Source: Chitinophaga pinensis (GTDB lineage: Bacteria; Bacteroidota; Bacteroidia; M30B66). From it: DNA of 8,168 bases. Position numbers and translations under genes: made by a program. The stretch covers positions 1 to 8,168 of the forward strand of contig CALQRR010000061.1 of assembly GCA_943333015.1 (NCBI GenBank), read 5' to 3'. Under the pieces are notes generated by a model. The model had not been told where the DNA came from, did not search any database, and saw only the letters and a program-made list of their open reading frames with translations. Below are positions 7,601 to 8,168 of this stretch, piece by piece. Within the stretch, counting starts at the first letter, position 1. Each line of letters begins with the position of its first letter.

Positions 7601-8168
7601 CAATGAAACATTAGCCAATGGCAGCGAATGGCGTTCACCTGCCACGACCAATCAAGTTTTGCCAACAGGAACAGGATTTCTATTATACCACTTGGGTGAC
7701 CGCACGCAAACTGCAAACACACTTCCCAATGCCGCCACGATTGATTTCAAGGGCATTCCGAATCAAGGGGTGTTGAATCTGCCCGTGAGCTGCACTGGAG
7801 GATGTATTCCTACTGACAATGGTAATGGCTGGAATCTGATTGCCAATCCGTATGCATCACCCATCGACTGGGATTCACCGGAGTGGACTAAGAGTGGTAT
7901 CTCGAGCACCATCTACATTTGGAATCCACGGATTAACCAATATGCTTCTTACAATTCGGCCAATCCGGGAGCTGCTACCAATGGTGGTTCACGGTACATC
8001 GGACCGGGACAGGCTTTTTTCATGAAAGCCACCGCCAGTGGGCCAGTATTGACAGCACGAGAAACTATTAAAACCAGTCAGTTTCCAGATACTTTGTTGT
8101 TTCGTGTTGGAGCTCCGCAAGAGCAACTCCGTTTGCTGATTACAGAAAAAGGAACAGAAACGCAAGAT
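4602..8168 (+). CDS. Giant secreted beta-solenoid-like repeat protein, 3' end beyond the window
   Basis: The frame starting at ATG 4602 stays open for 1189 codons to the last base, so the protein is cut at its C-terminus. Residues 1-22 form a signal peptide (hydrophobic I-L-P-L-L-L-A-F-I-A, then A-H-A with cleavage before A23). A module with W-T-G-A-T-G-S-N-W-N-T-A-A-N-W and D-D-V-I-F-D (26-55) follows, common at the start of Bacteroidota surface proteins. Residues about 201-465 and 659-798 carry roughly 20-residue G/S/T/N-rich repeats expected to stack as a beta-solenoid. Four modules related to F-x-G-x-G-x-Q-T-I lie at about 460, 547, 797 and 856. Residues 938-1189 resemble the region preceding a type IX secretion signal: R-F-I-A-S-P-V, G-W-N-L-I-A-N-P-Y-A-S-P-I-D-W and Y-I-G-P-G-Q-A-F-F-M-K-A (1132-1143). 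The sorting domain itself should be downstream. Probable surface adhesin or structural protein; no catalytic motif recognised. Confidence 0.88.
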   Translation, partial: MNRIITHILPLLLAFIASSAHAAEKIWTGATGSNWNTAANWLPTGVPVTADDVIFDGSVSSSGCSLPSSVIIRNLHVLPSYTGTISGMNQSSAILTVAQVMQLSGGTLSTGLSKLKVMGQLWVDGGSLNKGSVGICSIIDLKISSGSFTIQDAPVEILGNFLLEGGAFQTGSGSFIVKTSYQQSGGSFAKTAGVGTFSPTGNLSISGGTFDCQNASMTFKSLALSNAIFNGGAGSVYFNGNLDITSASFLKTSGAVYMNAASAFNASDATIQLGTAAFNANAITISGGTANLGTGNLIVNGTATFLNTDVSKPAGNSNFGSIYSVNAQSSSVVFGTGLLNIGALSLQESLFNAGSNTLNVEGDISISGASQFTKTSGFAQLSINGQLAITGGAVNLSGCSQINTGRWNQSAGTFACGSSPMQVRGNLELSGTSVFTAPAALLDLQGSFRLISGTFNHNTGTLRMSGTASTTYSILGSPVFHVLEITNTAGVNPKTVEVYGTVQINQNLWLKNGSVANRAIRLNTGTLNLLSNLNISDYRCTEISPGTATLLFSGSSTQTILGTSTTTGVGVLPAIFIDKTGGLVQLTNNVCFGNGFGHQNASIEFDPAMVYEMAGGAFSVENLLIPKVRVSGTATLTSSMVVLGNLELLPSGFLMNGSNALNINGDLINEGRFQNMNGSLNVSGSLSNSGEFAANSGSMNALSGITQESGVFSCGTGQVNSLGTLTINNGSFNCASGSVVVSGTLNQNGGQLNGNTNGGTLIVSQHFNQVAGIYNAQSGILNIGGTLNLAGTFIRGTGTVNFNGFGPQTIPALFYNKLSIAGSGRLITLSSGEIRIAAAAGGFAPNASNLYTTTNNTINYNNNGNQDVTGFVYNNLTVSRSGTKSILANSSVKNTLRVINSAILDADGVSNNRVLTLISNQNQTARIDQITSTASIVGNLTVQRWTRGGIRSNRFIASPVDTVGGIKFKQVKDNVLLFGPGNTANGWDNPTVYTTNVWVFNETLANGSEWRSPATTNQVLPTGTGFLLYHLGDRTQTANTLPNAATIDFKGIPNQGVLNLPVSCTGGCIPTDNGNGWNLIANPYASPIDWDSPEWTKSGISSTIYIWNPRINQYASYNSANPGAATNGGSRYIGPGQAFFMKATASGPVLTARETIKTSQFPDTLLFRVGAPQEQLRLLITEKGTETQD
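5202..6002 (+). repeat. Protein-level ~20-residue repeat array 1 in the giant protein
   Basis: Degenerate repeats readable in the protein, not as DNA identity. Clear units start at 5202 (G-N-L-S-I-S-G-G-T-F...), 5262 (S-L-A-L-S-N-A-I-F...) and 5319 (G-N-L-D-I-T-S-A-S-F...), 19-20 residues each. They continue less regularly to units such as G-Q-L-A-I-T-G-G-A (from 5754) and N-L-E-L-S-G-T-S-V-F. The pattern is a G-x-L-x-I-S-G strand, a turn, x-F, then a G-rich turn, one solenoid coil per unit. The boundaries are approximate. Confidence 0.65.
6576..6995 (+). repeat. Protein-level ~20-residue repeat array 2, seven consecutive units
   Basis: Seven adjacent units of 20, 19, 20, 20, 21, 21 and 19 residues start at 6576, 6636, 6693, 6753, 6813, 6876 and 6939. 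Each reads roughly [hydrophobic]-N-[hydrophobic]-x-G-x-L-x-x-x-G-x-F-x-x-x-x-G. Examples are S-L-N-V-S-G-S-L-S-N-S-G-E-F and I-L-N-I-G-G-T-L-N-L-A-G-T-F. Units 3 and 4 carry Cys at the same position. The register is far tighter than in array 1. Confidence 0.75.

Overview
This window looks like chromosomal DNA from a member of the Bacteroidota. The evidence is the family set (a long-form PurC next to a PhoH ATPase, a divergent DUF62 protein, a DUF922 protein, and a giant secreted repeat protein with a type IX-secretion style C-terminal region). Starts with almost no Shine-Dalgarno sequence and an upstream element matching the Bacteroidota -7 consensus TAnnTTTG agree with this. I cannot name a genus from the sequence.

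Layout. (1) Positions 1-522 carry an AT-rich MntA/HepT toxin-antitoxin pair; the antitoxin is cut by the window edge and overlaps the toxin by 11 bases. (2) A secreted or envelope DUF922 protein with an HExxH motif follows on the plus strand and runs tail-to-tail into purC, overlapping it by 13 bases. A strong hairpin inside the 3' end of purC probably ends the DUF922 transcript. (3) phoH and purC lie on the minus strand as a two-gene unit with a 44-base overlap. (4) A short divergent region of about 100 bases, with candidate promoters facing both ways, separates phoH from a plus-strand pair: a DUF62 (SAM hydroxide adenosyltransferase fold) protein and an overlapping antibiotic-biosynthesis-monooxygenase (ABM) domain protein. 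(5) After a 270-base intergenic region with a good Bacteroidota promoter, one uninterrupted reading frame runs from 4602 to the end of the window (1189 codons, no stop). It encodes a signal peptide, an N-terminal domain with W-x-G...NW motifs, two arrays of roughly 20-residue beta-solenoid-like repeats, four QTI-type modules, and the beginning of a typical C-terminal region.

How the genes relate. The housekeeping part (purC, phoH, DUF62, ABM) looks like ordinary core genome. MntA/HepT and the giant surface protein look accessory: the first by base composition and family, the second by family and repeat content. I found no tRNA, rRNA, CRISPR array or insertion sequence. Nothing here convincingly amounts to an undescribed multi-gene system. 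The points most worth a second look are the repeat architecture of the giant protein, with cysteines recurring at one register, and the apparent loss of the canonical catalytic triad in the DUF62 protein.
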